Assembly (NCBI RefSeq): GCF_025934275.1 | Contig: NZ_JAICYI010000001.1 | Span: 1 to 64,000 of the forward strand | Reading direction: 5' to 3' | DNA length: 64,000 nt | Source: Phenylobacterium sp. | GTDB lineage: Bacteria > Pseudomonadota > Alphaproteobacteria > Caulobacterales > Caulobacteraceae | Part shown: positions 18,454-26,827 of the stretch, piece after piece | How positions within the stretch are numbered: the stretch's first letter is position 1 | How the letters are laid out: each line of letters starts with the position of its first letter | Made by a program: the position numbers and the translations under genes | Notes under the pieces: model-generated | Told to the model about the DNA's origin: nothing | Databases searched by the model: none | The model's input: the letters and a program-made list of their open reading frames with translations, nothing else

Positions 18454-19866
18454 ATGCCCATCACGCGGCGAGAAGTGGCGTTCGGCGCGGTCATTGGAGG
18501 CGCGGGCCTAGCCGCGAAAGCCCAGCCTCCGCCCGCGTGGGTCACGCCCGACGACGAGACCATCCGCCGGATCCTGATTGAGCGGATCGACACGCAGAAG
18601 GACGGGGTCGCCGCCGTGGTCGGCGTCGTCGATGCGGCGGGCCGGCGCTTCGTGAGCTACGGCCCGCGTTCGAAGGCTGCTCCCGCGCCGGTGGACGCCG
18701 ACACGGTCTTCGAGATCGGCTCGATGACGAAGGTCTTCACCAGCCTGCTGCTGGCCCTGGCCGTCCAGCGCGGCGAGGTGACGCTGGATGAGCCGATCCA
18801 GAAGCTGCTGCCTGCATCGGTCCATGCGCCTGAGCGGAACGGCCACCAGATCACCTTGATCGACCTTGCGACCCACACGTCCGGGCTCCCCCGGCTGCCG
18901 ACCAATCTGAAGCCGAAGGATCCGCTAAACCCCTACGCCGACTATACGGTCGAGGACCTCTATGCCTTCCTGAACGGCTATCAGCTGACCCGTGATCCGG
19001 GGTCCCATTACGAGTACTCCAACCTCGGCGGCGGCCTGCTCGGGCATCTGCTCGCGCGCCGCGCTGGGGCGGACTACGAAACGCTGGTGCGGACGCGGAT
19101 CACGGGCCCGCTCGGCATGACCAGCACGGCGATCACGCTGACGCCGGCGCTGAGAGCGCGCATGGCGCAGGGCTACACGGCGGCGCTCGAGCCCACGCCC
19201 AACTGGGACCTCCCGACGCTGGCCGGCGCAGGCGCCCTCAGATCCACCGCAGCCGACATCGCCACCTTCCTGGCCGCCGAATTGGGTTTCAAGCCGACGC
19301 CCCTGAAGGCCGCGATGGAGGCGCAACTCGCCCCGCGTCGGCCCGGCCCCGCCCCGAACATGCAGACGGCGCTCGCCTGGCTCATCTCTTCGATCAGGGG
19401 CCGGCAGATCGTCTGGCACAACGGCGGCACGGGCGGCTTCCGCACGTTCATGGGTTTCGATCCGCAGGCGAGGGTGGGGGTGGTGGTGATGACCAACGCC
19501 GCCACCAGCCGGGGCGGGGACGATATCGGACTCCACCTCCTCTCGGGCTACCCGCTGATGCCCGCGCCGCCGCCGCGGAGCATACATCACGAGATCACGC
19601 TTCCGCCCGAGGCTCTGCAGGCCTTCGTGGGCCAGTACGACTTCGCCCCGACCGCCTCGGTCTTCGTGACGCGGGACGGCGATCAGCTCTTCGCCCAGCT
19701 CACCGGCCAGGGCAAGGCTCGGATCTTCCCGGAAACTGCGAACAACTTCTTCTACAAGATCGTCGACGCCCAGCTGACCTTCGAACGCGGCCCCGACGGA
19801 CGCGTAACCGGCCTCGTCTTGCATCAGTCCGGCCGCACGCTGCGCGCGGTCCGGGTCGAGTCCTGA
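18454..19866 (+). CDS. serine hydrolase, class C beta-lactamase/esterase family, exported
   Basis: The 470-residue protein has the penicillin-binding fold motifs SMTK (Ser90-Lys93), YSN (188-190) and HNGG (322-325, the KTG equivalent). The N-terminus TRREVAF followed by a hydrophobic stretch looks like a twin-arginine signal. A C-terminal ~100-residue extension (PPEALQAFVGQYDF onwards) resembles the lipocalin-like tail of DUF3471-type esterases. Members include esterases, peptidases and beta-lactamases; the substrate cannot be decided. It is flanked by parS2 and parS3. ATG 18454 follows a GGAGGGA ribosome-binding site. Confidence 0.87.
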   Translation: MPITRREVAFGAVIGGAGLAAKAQPPPAWVTPDDETIRRILIERIDTQKDGVAAVVGVVDAAGRRFVSYGPRSKAAPAPVDADTVFEIGSMTKVFTSLLLALAVQRGEVTLDEPIQKLLPASVHAPERNGHQITLIDLATHTSGLPRLPTNLKPKDPLNPYADYTVEDLYAFLNGYQLTRDPGSHYEYSNLGGGLLGHLLARRAGADYETLVRTRITGPLGMTSTAITLTPALRARMAQGYTAALEPTPNWDLPTLAGAGALRSTAADIATFLAAELGFKPTPLKAAMEAQLAPRRPGPAPNMQTALAWLISSIRGRQIVWHNGGTGGFRTFMGFDPQARVGVVVMTNAATSRGGDDIGLHLLSGYPLMPAPPPRSIHHEITLPPEALQAFVGQYDFAPTASVFVTRDGDQLFAQLTGQGKARIFPETANNFFYKIVDAQLTFERGPDGRVTGLVLHQSGRTLRAVRVES

Positions 19867-19871
19867 GATCC

Positions 19872-19887
19872 TGTTTCACGTGAAACG
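19872..19887. other. parS3, 15/16 match ParB-binding site
   Basis: TGTTTCACGTGAAACG differs from the perfect site only at the last base. It sits between the convergent serine hydrolase and glutathione S-transferase genes. Confidence 0.92.
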
Positions 19888-20475
19888 CTACCGCGCGTAG
19901 GCCCGCTGACAGGCGGGACGGCCGCCGAGCCGCTTGCGGTAGGCCATGACTTCCGCCGGGATCAGGTCGGCGAGCTCAAGGCCGGGCGCCACGATCAGCG
20001 GGAATCCCACGGAGATGTCGGCGAGGGTGAAGCGCTCGCCCATCAGCCAGGCGCGGCCGTCGGCCAGCGCCTTGCCGACCGCTTCCACGCGGATTGCGAA
20101 GGCTTCGCGCGCATGATCCACGGCCGCCTGGGCGAGCGGGCCGAACCGCCGTGTCCACGCGAGCGTCGGCTGCAGCGTCGCTTCGCCGAACTGGCACAAC
20201 TCCAGGTAACGCCAGTAGCCCGCCTCGCCGGGCTCGAGGATCAGCTCCGGCTTGTGGCGGCGCGCCACGTACTCGCAGATCGCCAGGCTTTCGCTGAGGG
20301 TGAGGTCGCCGTCGCGCATCGCCGGCACGGTCCCCGCGGGATTGATCGCCAGGTATCCCGGCTGCGCCGACGGCGGCCAGGCGAGCTCGACGATCTCGTA
20401 AGGCGCCTCGGCCTCCTCGCAGGCCCACAGCACCCGGCGGGAGCGGCTCATGGCCGATGCGTAGACCGTGATCAT
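19888..20475 (-). CDS. glutathione S-transferase family protein
   Basis: The 195-residue protein has a thioredoxin-like N-terminal domain (ITVYASAMSRSRRVLWACEE) with the glutathione-binding NPAGTVPAM and LSESLAICEYVARR motifs, followed by an all-helical C-terminal domain with the ERFTLADISVGFPL segment. It should conjugate glutathione to electrophiles, or act as a thiol transferase if the Ser-Arg-Ser near residues 10-12 is catalytic. The substrate is unknown. It lies 24 bp downstream of rho. Confidence 0.9.
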   Translation of the reverse strand: MITVYASAMSRSRRVLWACEEAEAPYEIVELAWPPSAQPGYLAINPAGTVPAMRDGDLTLSESLAICEYVARRHKPELILEPGEAGYWRYLELCQFGEATLQPTLAWTRRFGPLAQAAVDHAREAFAIRVEAVGKALADGRAWLMGERFTLADISVGFPLIVAPGLELADLIPAEVMAYRKRLGGRPACQRAYAR

Positions 20476-20499
20476 GGCCGCGCGGCCCCCGCCGGCGGC

Positions 20500-21921
20500 C
20501 TAGGTGTTCATCGACTGGTAGAACTCGTCGTTGTTTTTCGACTGGCGGAGCTTGTCGAGCAGGAACTCGATCGCATCCTGGGCGCCCATGGGATTGAGGA
20601 TCCGGCGCAGGATGTAGGTCTTCTGCAGGTGCTCCTTCGGCGTGATCAGCTCCTCCTTGCGGGTGCCGGACTTGAGCACGTCGATGGCCGGGAAGATGCG
20701 CTTGTCGGCGACCTTGCGGTCCAGGATGATCTCGGAATTGCCGGTGCCCTTGAACTCCTCGAAGATCACCTCGTCCATCCGGCTGCCGGTGTCGATCAGG
20801 GCGGTGGCGATGACGGTCAGCGAGCCGCCCTCCTCGATGTTCCTCGCCGCGCCGAAGAAGCGTTTCGGCCGCTGCAGGGCGTTGGCGTCGACGCCGCCCG
20901 TGAGCACCTTGCCGGAGGAGGGGACGACGGTGTTGTAGGCGCGGCCGAGGCGCGTCACGGAATCCAGCAGGATCACCACGTCGCGCTTGTGCTCGACCCG
21001 GCGTTTGGCCTTTTCGATAACCATTTCAGCCACTTGCACGTGGCGCGTGGCCGGCTCGTCGAAGGTCGAGGAGATCACCTCGCCCTTCACCGTGCGCTGC
21101 ATGTCGGTGACTTCCTCGGGCCGCTCGTCGATCAGCAGCACGATCAGGTAGCACTCCGGGTGGTTGGTCTCGATCGACTTGGCGATGTTCTGCAGCATCA
21201 CCGTCTTGCCGACCCGCGGCGGTGAGGTGATCAGGCAGCGCTGGCCCTTGCCGAGCGGCGCCACGATGTCGATCACCCGGCCCGACCGGTCCTTCAAGGT
21301 GGGATCGTCGATCTCCATCTTCAGCCGCTCGTCCGGATAGAGCGGCGTCAGGTTGTCGAACAGCACCTTGTGGCGGACGTTTTCCGGATTCTCGAAGTTG
21401 GTCTGGTCGACCTTGACCAGGGCGAAGTAGCGCTCGCCTTCGCGCGGCGCACGGACCGCGCCGTCGACGGAATCGCCGGTCCGAAGGCCGAACTTCCGGA
21501 TCTGCGAGGGGGAGACGTAGATGTCGTCGGGCCCGGGGAGGTAGTTGGCTTCGGGGCTGCGCAGGAAGCCGAAGCCGTCCTGCACCACCTCGAGCGTGCC
21601 GGAGCCCGAGATCTCGACGCCTTCCTCGGCGAGCGTCTTCAGGATCGCGAACATCATGTCCTGCTTGCGCATGGAGTTGGCGTTCTCGATCTCCAGCGTC
21701 TCGGCGAAGGCCAGGAGGTCGGCGGGCGACTTGTCCTTCAGCTCCTGCAGGCTCATCCGCGCCAGGCCCATGGCGGCGATCGCCTTGGCGGCCTCGGAGG
21801 GCTCCTCTGGGCCGGTGTCGGCCTCTTCGGCCGGAGCCGCGGCGGCCGCGGGCTCCAGGACCTCGGCATTGAACGCCTCGGGCGCTTCGCCGAGCGGGGG
21901 TGCGGGATTGTCGTCTTGCAT
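20500..21921 (-). CDS. rho: transcription termination factor Rho
   Basis: This 473-residue hexameric RNA-dependent helicase ends transcription at C-rich sites. An acidic, Ala/Pro-rich N-terminal extension of about 45 residues precedes the Rho N domain ([19 protein letters not shown]). The RNA-binding OSB fold follows ([23 protein letters not shown]), then the P-loop [13 protein letters not shown], the [10 protein letters not shown] segment and the C-terminal ATPase. The long acidic extension is usual in alphaproteobacteria. hemJ lies 224 bp upstream; that gap should hold the rho promoter and leader. Confidence 0.98.
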   Translation of the reverse strand: MQDDNPAPPLGEAPEAFNAEVLEPAAAAAPAEEADTGPEEPSEAAKAIAAMGLARMSLQELKDKSPADLLAFAETLEIENANSMRKQDMMFAILKTLAEEGVEISGSGTLEVVQDGFGFLRSPEANYLPGPDDIYVSPSQIRKFGLRTGDSVDGAVRAPREGERYFALVKVDQTNFENPENVRHKVLFDNLTPLYPDERLKMEIDDPTLKDRSGRVIDIVAPLGKGQRCLITSPPRVGKTVMLQNIAKSIETNHPECYLIVLLIDERPEEVTDMQRTVKGEVISSTFDEPATRHVQVAEMVIEKAKRRVEHKRDVVILLDSVTRLGRAYNTVVPSSGKVLTGGVDANALQRPKRFFGAARNIEEGGSLTVIATALIDTGSRMDEVIFEEFKGTGNSEIILDRKVADKRIFPAIDVLKSGTRKEELITPKEHLQKTYILRRILNPMGAQDAIEFLLDKLRQSKNNDEFYQSMNT

Positions 21922-22145
21922 GGGGATTTACTCGGATTCGCGTCCGGGCCGGACGGAGTCCAGGCGCGGACTTCTAGAACGTGTAGGCGCGGGACTTCGC
22001 GCCGATGATGTTGTCTCTCTGGGGACCGGTCGGCTCACGCAGCGTCGGAGCGGCCGGGAAAAGGCGGGGCGCGCCCGGTCTCGGGCGCGTGGGGTGATCG
22101 GAACCACAGTCGTCGGCGCCGGTCAAGCGTCGCCGGCGCCGCGGC

Positions 22146-22601
22146 TCAGCCGCCGAACTCGGTGGTGACGGCCAGGACCATGACGACGGCCGCGAGGACT
22201 GGCAGCTCGTTGGTCATCCGCCAGAACCTCGCCGACCTGGGCCGCTCGCCGCGGGCGATCTGCTTGCGGGCGCGGGCCAGATAGCCGTGCCAGGCGGACA
22301 GGAAGACGATGCCGGCGATCTTGGTCAGCATCCAGGGGGTGAGCAGGAAGCCCCAGCCCAGGCGCTGCGCGCCGTCTACATATATGAGCGCGAAGCCGAA
22401 AATGAAGGTGGCGATCATCGCCGGGTTGACGATGATCCGCAGGAGCTTGGCTTCCCACACCTTGAAGTGCGCGTCGAACTCCGAGCCGGGCGGCGCCGTC
22501 TCGGTGTGATAGGCGAAGAGCCTGGGCAGGTAGAGCATGCCGGCCATCCAGGCGATGACCGCGATGATGTGCAGCCCTCGCAGCAGGTCGTACCACCTCA
22601 T
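22146..22601 (-). CDS. hemJ: protoporphyrinogen oxidase HemJ
   Basis: This 151-residue membrane protein has four hydrophobic segments. The N-terminal RGLHIIAVIAWMAGMLYLPRLFAYH carries the conserved His and Arg, and PWMLTKIAGIVFLSAWHGYLARARK follows. HemJ oxidises protoporphyrinogen IX to protoporphyrin IX in the inner membrane, the step before HemH. It overlaps hemH by ATGA, so both steps share one operon. A 9-bp hairpin (CGGCGCCGG at 22114, CCGGCGCCG at 22133) overlaps its last codons and may help end transcription. Confidence 0.93.
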   Translation of the reverse strand: MRWYDLLRGLHIIAVIAWMAGMLYLPRLFAYHTETAPPGSEFDAHFKVWEAKLLRIIVNPAMIATFIFGFALIYVDGAQRLGWGFLLTPWMLTKIAGIVFLSAWHGYLARARKQIARGERPRSARFWRMTNELPVLAAVVMVLAVTTEFGG

Positions 22602-23683
22602 GGGACGCCGCCTCCCCCGTCATGGGCCGCCGCGTGGACGCCGCCCGTCTCGGACGATCCCTCGGGCCGGCATGCGCATTTGGCAAGGCCCGCGGGGCAG
22701 AGCCAGGGTCCGTAAGGGCCCGGGCCGCCGATCCGCCCCAGGCTGACCAGCACGGCTTCGGCCAGGTCGGCGATGAACGCCGGCCGCACGCCCGGCGTCG
22801 GCGTGCGCAGATAGGGCGCGCATCCCGCCTCGGCGGCGACCTTGGCGTAGTCGCGGTCGAGCTCGACGAGCGTCTCGACATGCTCGGAGACGAAGGCGAT
22901 CGGGGCGACGATCACGCCTTTGCCCTCGGCCCCGGCCTGGCGGATCTCGGCATCGGTCGCCGGCTCCAGCCACCTGAGCGGCCCGACCCGGCTCTGGAAG
23001 CAGACCCGCCGGTCCGGCAGCTCGGGCAGCTCGGCGGCGATCGCCGCGGCGGTGGCCTCGACCTGGGCGCGGTAGGGATCGCCGGCCGCGACGACTTTCT
23101 GCGGCAGCCCGTGCGCGGAGAACAAGAGCCGCATATTGCTGGGCTTTCCGGCGGTCTTCCAGGTTTCGCGGATGGCCTCGGCGTGAGCGCCGGCGAGGCC
23201 CCGCGTCGTGGGATAGCAGCAGATCTCTCGGCTGCGGCCGGGCCCTTTGTAGGCCCGACGCCAGTCCTTCAGCGACGAGGCCGTCGTGGTCGTCGAAAAC
23301 TGCGGATAGAGCGGCAGCAGCACGATCTCGTCGGGCGCGAAGGCGGCCACCTCGCGCGCCGTCTCCGCCGCCCGCGGCGCCCAGTAGCGCATGGCGATGA
23401 ACACCTTGGCCTCGAAATCCGGCGCGAGCGCCGCGAGCGTCTCGGCCAGCGCGCGCGCCTGCGCCTCGGTCTCGCTGAGCAGGGGCGAGGCGCCGCCGAT
23501 CAGCTCGTAGCTGGCGCGGGCGAGCGCCTCACGCCGACGGGAGATGAGCGAGGCCGCGGGCAGCCGCAGCATCGCCGGCAGCGCGATGATCGCGGGGTCC
23601 TTGAACAGGTTGTAAAGGAACGGCCGCACCGCCTCGGGCCGGTCCGGCCCGCCGAGGTTGAACAGCACGACCGCGAGTTTCAC
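22598..23683 (-). CDS. hemH: ferrochelatase with predicted [2Fe-2S] ligands
   Basis: The 361-residue protein inserts ferrous iron into protoporphyrin IX. Catalytic features are SAHGLPQ (His191) and FVSEHVETLVE (Glu267). The C-terminus WLCPAGLAKCACR gives a C-x6-C-x-C pattern (Cys329, 336, 338), and an upstream Cys pair lies at 155-156. That matches the ligand spacing I recall for ferrochelatases with [2Fe-2S] clusters, including Caulobacter crescentus and Mycobacterium. A Gly/His-rich tail of about 20 residues follows. It overlaps hemJ and lies 133 bp below hemE. Confidence 0.95.
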   Translation of the reverse strand: MKLAVVLFNLGGPDRPEAVRPFLYNLFKDPAIIALPAMLRLPAASLISRRREALARASYELIGGASPLLSETEAQARALAETLAALAPDFEAKVFIAMRYWAPRAAETAREVAAFAPDEIVLLPLYPQFSTTTTASSLKDWRRAYKGPGRSREICCYPTTRGLAGAHAEAIRETWKTAGKPSNMRLLFSAHGLPQKVVAAGDPYRAQVEATAAAIAAELPELPDRRVCFQSRVGPLRWLEPATDAEIRQAGAEGKGVIVAPIAFVSEHVETLVELDRDYAKVAAEAGCAPYLRTPTPGVRPAFIADLAEAVLVSLGRIGGPGPYGPWLCPAGLAKCACRPEGSSETGGVHAAAHDGGGGVP

Positions 23684-23689
23684 GAGGAG

Positions 23690-23806
23690 ATGCTCCCCCT
23701 CGGGAGGAGCTGCCGGGGAGCGACCGAGGGGGTTGGGACCCGTCGAGGTGGTGGGTCACCCCTCCGGCCCGCTGGGACGCCTCCCCCAGAGCGGGGGAAT
23801 CTGGGC
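23690..23806. repeat. dispersed GC-rich palindromic intergenic repeat
   Basis: It occupies the hemH-hemE gap. It has the family plan: a CTCCCCCTCGGGAGGAG hairpin, then CCGGGGAGCGACCGAGGGGGTT, a middle stem, CACCCCTCCGGCCCG, and a final CTCCCCC...GGGGGA hairpin. It is similar to the elements at 5899 and 37478. Confidence 0.7.
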
Positions 23807-23816
23807 GCTTTGGCCG

Positions 23817-24866
23817 TCACGCCGCAGCCTTCGCCGGCTTGCCGGTCACCTGCGCGACGACGCGGCCGATATGCTCGATCGGCGTGTCGGGCAGGACTCC
23901 GTGGCCGAGGTTGAACACATAGGGGCCGCCGCCCCACTGCTGGAGGAGCTGCGCCACGCGCGCGTCGAGCGCCGGGCCGCCGGCGCGCAGCAGGAGGTTG
24001 TCGAGCGCGCCCTGGATCGTCTTGCCCTGAGCCTGCAGGCGCCGGCCGAGCGCGGCGGGGGCCTGGGTGTCGAGCCCCACGCAGTCCACCGGCGCGGCCT
24101 CGGCGTAGATCTCCACCAGCGCGCCGGCGCCGCGCGGAAAGCCAATGAAGGGCGCAGTGACCCCGGCGGCGCGGACCTTCTCGATGATCGCCGTATGCGG
24201 CCGGATCACGACGCGCTCGAACACGTCCTCAGCCAGGTTCTCGGCCCAGCTCTCGAAGATCTGCAACGCCTGGGCCCCGGACCTTGCCTGCAGGACCAGG
24301 TAACGCGCCGTGGCCTCCACCAGCACATCCAGGAGCGCATCGAGCTCGTCCCGGTGAACGTAGGCGTAGGCGCGGGCGGCCTCACGCTGCGAGCCGCGGC
24401 CCTCGATCATGTAGGTGGCGACCGTCCAGGGCCCTCCGGCGAAGCCGATCAGCGCCCGCTCCGGCTCCAGCTCGGCGCGCACGCGCGCGACGGTCTCGCC
24501 CACCGGCGAGAGCCGCTCGGTCGAGGCAGCGACCTCGTCCGCCAGCGCCCGGATCGGGGGCAACGGCCCAAGGCGCGGTCCTTCACCGGGTTCAAACCAC
24601 AGCTCCTGGCCAAGTGCGCGGGGGATCAGAAGGATGTCGGCGAAGATGATGGCGGCGTCGAACGGGAATCGCCGGACCGGCTGCAAGGTGACCTCGGCCG
24701 CCATCTCGGGGTTCATCGCCAGGCTGATGAAGTCGCCCGCCCGGGCCCGCAGCTCGCGATATTCCGGCAGGCTACGTCCGGCCTGGCGCATGAACCAGAC
24801 CGGCGGCCGCTCGAGCGTCTCGCCGGCGAGGGCGCGGAGCAGGCGGGGCGCTTGGGCATTGATCAT
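23817..24866 (-). CDS. hemE: uroporphyrinogen decarboxylase
   Basis: The 349-residue enzyme converts uroporphyrinogen III to coproporphyrinogen III. It begins with the conserved RPPVWFMRQAGRSLPEYR segment and contains FADILLIPRALGQ, GFAGGPWTVATYMIEG, and the C-terminal FNLGHGVLPDTPIE. The ATG 24866 faces the origin region, so transcription starts inside it, as for Caulobacter hemE, which borders Cori. The CtrA half-sites at 24876 and 24949 lie in its promoter region. Confidence 0.97.
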   Translation of the reverse strand: MINAQAPRLLRALAGETLERPPVWFMRQAGRSLPEYRELRARAGDFISLAMNPEMAAEVTLQPVRRFPFDAAIIFADILLIPRALGQELWFEPGEGPRLGPLPPIRALADEVAASTERLSPVGETVARVRAELEPERALIGFAGGPWTVATYMIEGRGSQREAARAYAYVHRDELDALLDVLVEATARYLVLQARSGAQALQIFESWAENLAEDVFERVVIRPHTAIIEKVRAAGVTAPFIGFPRGAGALVEIYAEAAPVDCVGLDTQAPAALGRRLQAQGKTIQGALDNLLLRAGGPALDARVAQLLQQWGGGPYVFNLGHGVLPDTPIEHIGRVVAQVTGKPAKAAA

Positions 24867-25034
24867 GGGCGAGCCTTAAAGCGCCTAGGTCGGCCCGGCT
24901 CAAGCCCACAGCCCTAAAGCGCCTTCGTTCGCTTCCCTGCTTCCTTCCTTAAGAGTTCGAAAAGGGTAGGGAAAAGAGAAGAAGGGCCTGTCGAGGGCGT
25001 GCAAAACCGGTCTGTCCCTGCGACGTTGCGAACC

Positions 25035-25054
25035 TTGTCCCCAGGTTATCCGAA
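25035..25054 (+). promoter_or_regulatory. two adjacent DnaA-box-like motifs
   Basis: TTGTCCCCA (25035-25043) and TTATCCGAA (25046-25054) each match TTATCCACA at 7 of 9 positions. They are in tandem with 11-bp periodicity, which would place two DnaA molecules on one face of the helix. Confidence 0.5.
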
Positions 25055-25119
25055 CTCGCAAGCGGCAGGGCGCGCGGTCTGTGGAACGCGGGGAGAACCG
25101 TCTTGGGCCTTTCGCCGCC

Positions 25120-25134
25120 TTAAGGTTTCGTTAA
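25120..25134. promoter_or_regulatory. CtrA binding site, perfect TTAA-N7-TTAA
   Basis: TTAAGGTTTCGTTAA is an exact match to the CtrA consensus, in the middle of the origin. CtrA bound at such sites represses replication in Caulobacter swarmer cells. Confidence 0.85.
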
Positions 25135-25226
25135 TCCTTCGGGGGAGCGCGGCGTCCCGGCGACGAGCGGCGCCCGGCATGTCGAAAAGCCGAGCCGGAG
25201 CCTTGCCCCGCCGCGCGGCCGGTGGA

Positions 25227-25241
25227 TTAAGGAAACGTAAA
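25227..25241. promoter_or_regulatory. second CtrA-like site, one mismatch
   Basis: TTAAGGAAACGTAAA fits TTAA-N7-TTAA except for TAAA in the second half. It lies 107 bp from the perfect box, about ten helical turns. Confidence 0.6.
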
Positions 25242-25346
25242 CGTCCTGTCTTATCCCGGTCATTCTTTGCCGAGGTCGGCGGCGCCGGGTCAACGGCGAT
25301 CCATCCCCATCCCAGGGGCGTTTCGCCAAGCGAGGGTCCACAGAAC

Positions 25347-26240
25347 TTGTCCCCAGATTTTTCGGGCTCCCCCGCGACCAACGCCCAAAACAGCCCCGCG
25401 CCGCCGCGGCTGGCGACCTACTTCCACATCCACCTCGTGTCGGATTCCACCGGCGAGACGCTGAATGCCATGGCGCGCGCGGTCTGCGCGCGTTTCGACG
25501 ACGTCCTGCCGATCGAGCACATCTACGCCCTGGTGCGCTCCAAGCGTCAGCTCGATCGGGCGCTGGGCGACATCGAGGAGGCGCCGGGCATCGTCTTCCA
25601 CACCATTGTCGAGCCGGGGCTGCGCGAGGCGCTGGAGGAAGGCTGCCGCAAGCTGGACATGCCGTGCTTCCCGGCGCTCGACCCACTGGTCTCGGTCCTG
25701 TCGCGCTATCTGGGTGCTTCGACGACGACGCGGGTCGGCGCGCATCTGCGGCTCGATAACGACTATTTCAACCGCATGGACGCGCTGAACTATGCGATCG
25801 GCCACGACGACGGCCAGGGCGGGCAGGACCTGGACCGCGCCGACGTGGTTCTGGTCGGCGTCTCGCGCACCTCCAAGACTCCGACCTGCATCTACCTGGC
25901 GCATCGTGGCGTGCGGGCGGCCAACGTCCCCCTGGTGCCGGGCCGGCCGGCGCCAGATCGCCTCGCGCACCTGAAGAACGCCCTGGTCGTCGGCCTCACC
26001 ATCTCGCCCGACCGGCTGATCCAGATCCGCCGCAACCGCCTGCTCTCGCTGAAGGAGCAGCGGGAATCCAGCTACATCGACCTGGATGCCGTGCGCGAAG
26101 AGATCGTCCACGCCCGCCGGCTCTATGAGCGGCACGGCTGGCCGACCATCGACGTGACCCGCCGTTCGGTGGAGGAAACGGCCGCGGCGATCCTCAACCT
26201 GCTGCATGGCGGCCACGGCCAGGTCGAGGTGCTCGGGTGA
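25347..26240 (+). CDS. ppsR: pyruvate,phosphate dikinase/PEP synthase regulatory protein (DUF299)
   Basis: The bifunctional kinase-pyrophosphorylase controls PPDK or PEP synthase by ADP-dependent phosphorylation and Pi-dependent reversal. The conserved body starts [22 protein letters not shown] and includes the P-loop-like [15 protein letters not shown] and the C-terminal [12 protein letters not shown]. No ATG fits the domain boundary. A TTG at 25347, 11 nt after GAGGG, gives 297 residues; the residue before the domain is a CTG (25410). An ATG at 25179 or GTG at 24999 would run through the origin and is rejected. The stop overlaps the maf start (GTGA). Confidence 0.85.
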   Translation: MSPDFSGSPATNAQNSPAPPRLATYFHIHLVSDSTGETLNAMARAVCARFDDVLPIEHIYALVRSKRQLDRALGDIEEAPGIVFHTIVEPGLREALEEGCRKLDMPCFPALDPLVSVLSRYLGASTTTRVGAHLRLDNDYFNRMDALNYAIGHDDGQGGQDLDRADVVLVGVSRTSKTPTCIYLAHRGVRAANVPLVPGRPAPDRLAHLKNALVVGLTISPDRLIQIRRNRLLSLKEQRESSYIDLDAVREEIVHARRLYERHGWPTIDVTRRSVEETAAAILNLLHGGHGQVEVLG

Positions 26241-26827
26241 GCGCGCCCATCGTGCTCGCCTCGAAAAGCCTCGCCCGCCGCGCGGTGCTGGAGGCGGCAG
26301 GCGTGCCGATCGAGGTGGCGGGCGCAGCGGTCGACGAGGCGGCGCTGAAAGCCGGGCTGTTGGCCAAGGGCGCGAGCCCGAAGGAGGTCGCGCAGGCGCT
26401 GGCGGCGGCGAAGGCCGCTGCGCTCGCCGGGCCCGCCTATGTGGTGGGCGCCGACCAGACGCTGGAGCTCGAGGGGCGGCTCTACGACAAAGTGACCTCG
26501 CGCGACGCGGCCCGCGAGCGGCTGAAAATCCTGCGCGGGCGGGCGCACCAGCTGCACTCGGCCGTCGCCGTCGCCCGCGAGGGACGCGTGCTGTGGCGCG
26601 AGTTGGAGAGCGCGACGCTCACCATGCGGGACTTCTCCGACGGCTTCCTGGAGGACTACCTCGCCTTGGAGGGCGCGGCGGCGCTGGGTTCGGTCGGCTG
26701 CTACCGGCTGGAAGGGCCGGGCGCGCAGCTGTTCGCCGCGATCGAGGGCGACTATTTCGCGATCCTCGGCCTGCCGCTGCTGGGCCTGCTGGAATTCCTG
26801 CGCGGGCAGGGGGCGCTGCCGTCATGA
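26237..26827 (+). CDS. maf: Maf family nucleotide pyrophosphatase
   Basis: The 196-residue protein has the Maf signatures [17 protein letters not shown] at the N-terminus and [17 protein letters not shown] with the catalytic Asp. [16 protein letters not shown] follows, the pattern of the YceF/YhdE-like group. Such enzymes hydrolyse modified or canonical nucleoside triphosphates. It begins with GTG overlapping ppsR and ends overlapping aroE, inside the ppsR-maf-aroE-coaE operon. The exact substrate class (dTTP/UTP versus m7GTP) is not clear to me from sequence. Confidence 0.93.
   Translation: MSAPIVLASKSLARRAVLEAAGVPIEVAGAAVDEAALKAGLLAKGASPKEVAQALAAAKAAALAGPAYVVGADQTLELEGRLYDKVTSRDAARERLKILRGRAHQLHSAVAVAREGRVLWRELESATLTMRDFSDGFLEDYLALEGAAALGSVGCYRLEGPGAQLFAAIEGDYFAILGLPLLGLLEFLRGQGALPS

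Larger units (their letters stand above)
24867..25346. other. probable chromosomal replication origin (Cori-like)
   Basis: This is the only stretch over 300 bp without a confident gene. Its flanks, hemE and ppsR/maf/aroE/coaE/dnaQ, are those of Caulobacter Cori. It contains a perfect CtrA box at 25120-25134, a near-perfect one at 25227-25241 and half-sites at 24876 and 24949. DnaA-like motifs are TTGTCCCCA (25035), TTATCCGAA (25046), TTATCCCGG (25251), GGGTCCACA (25334) and TTGTCCCCA (25347). No exact TTATCCACA is present, consistent with the degenerate G- and W-boxes of Caulobacter. A purine-rich tract lies around 24960-24990. Confidence 0.82.

Noticed and set aside
24999..25346. N-terminal extension of ppsR across the origin
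   Set aside because: Unconserved, Arg/Pro-rich, crosses CtrA and DnaA motifs and would exceed the normal family length.
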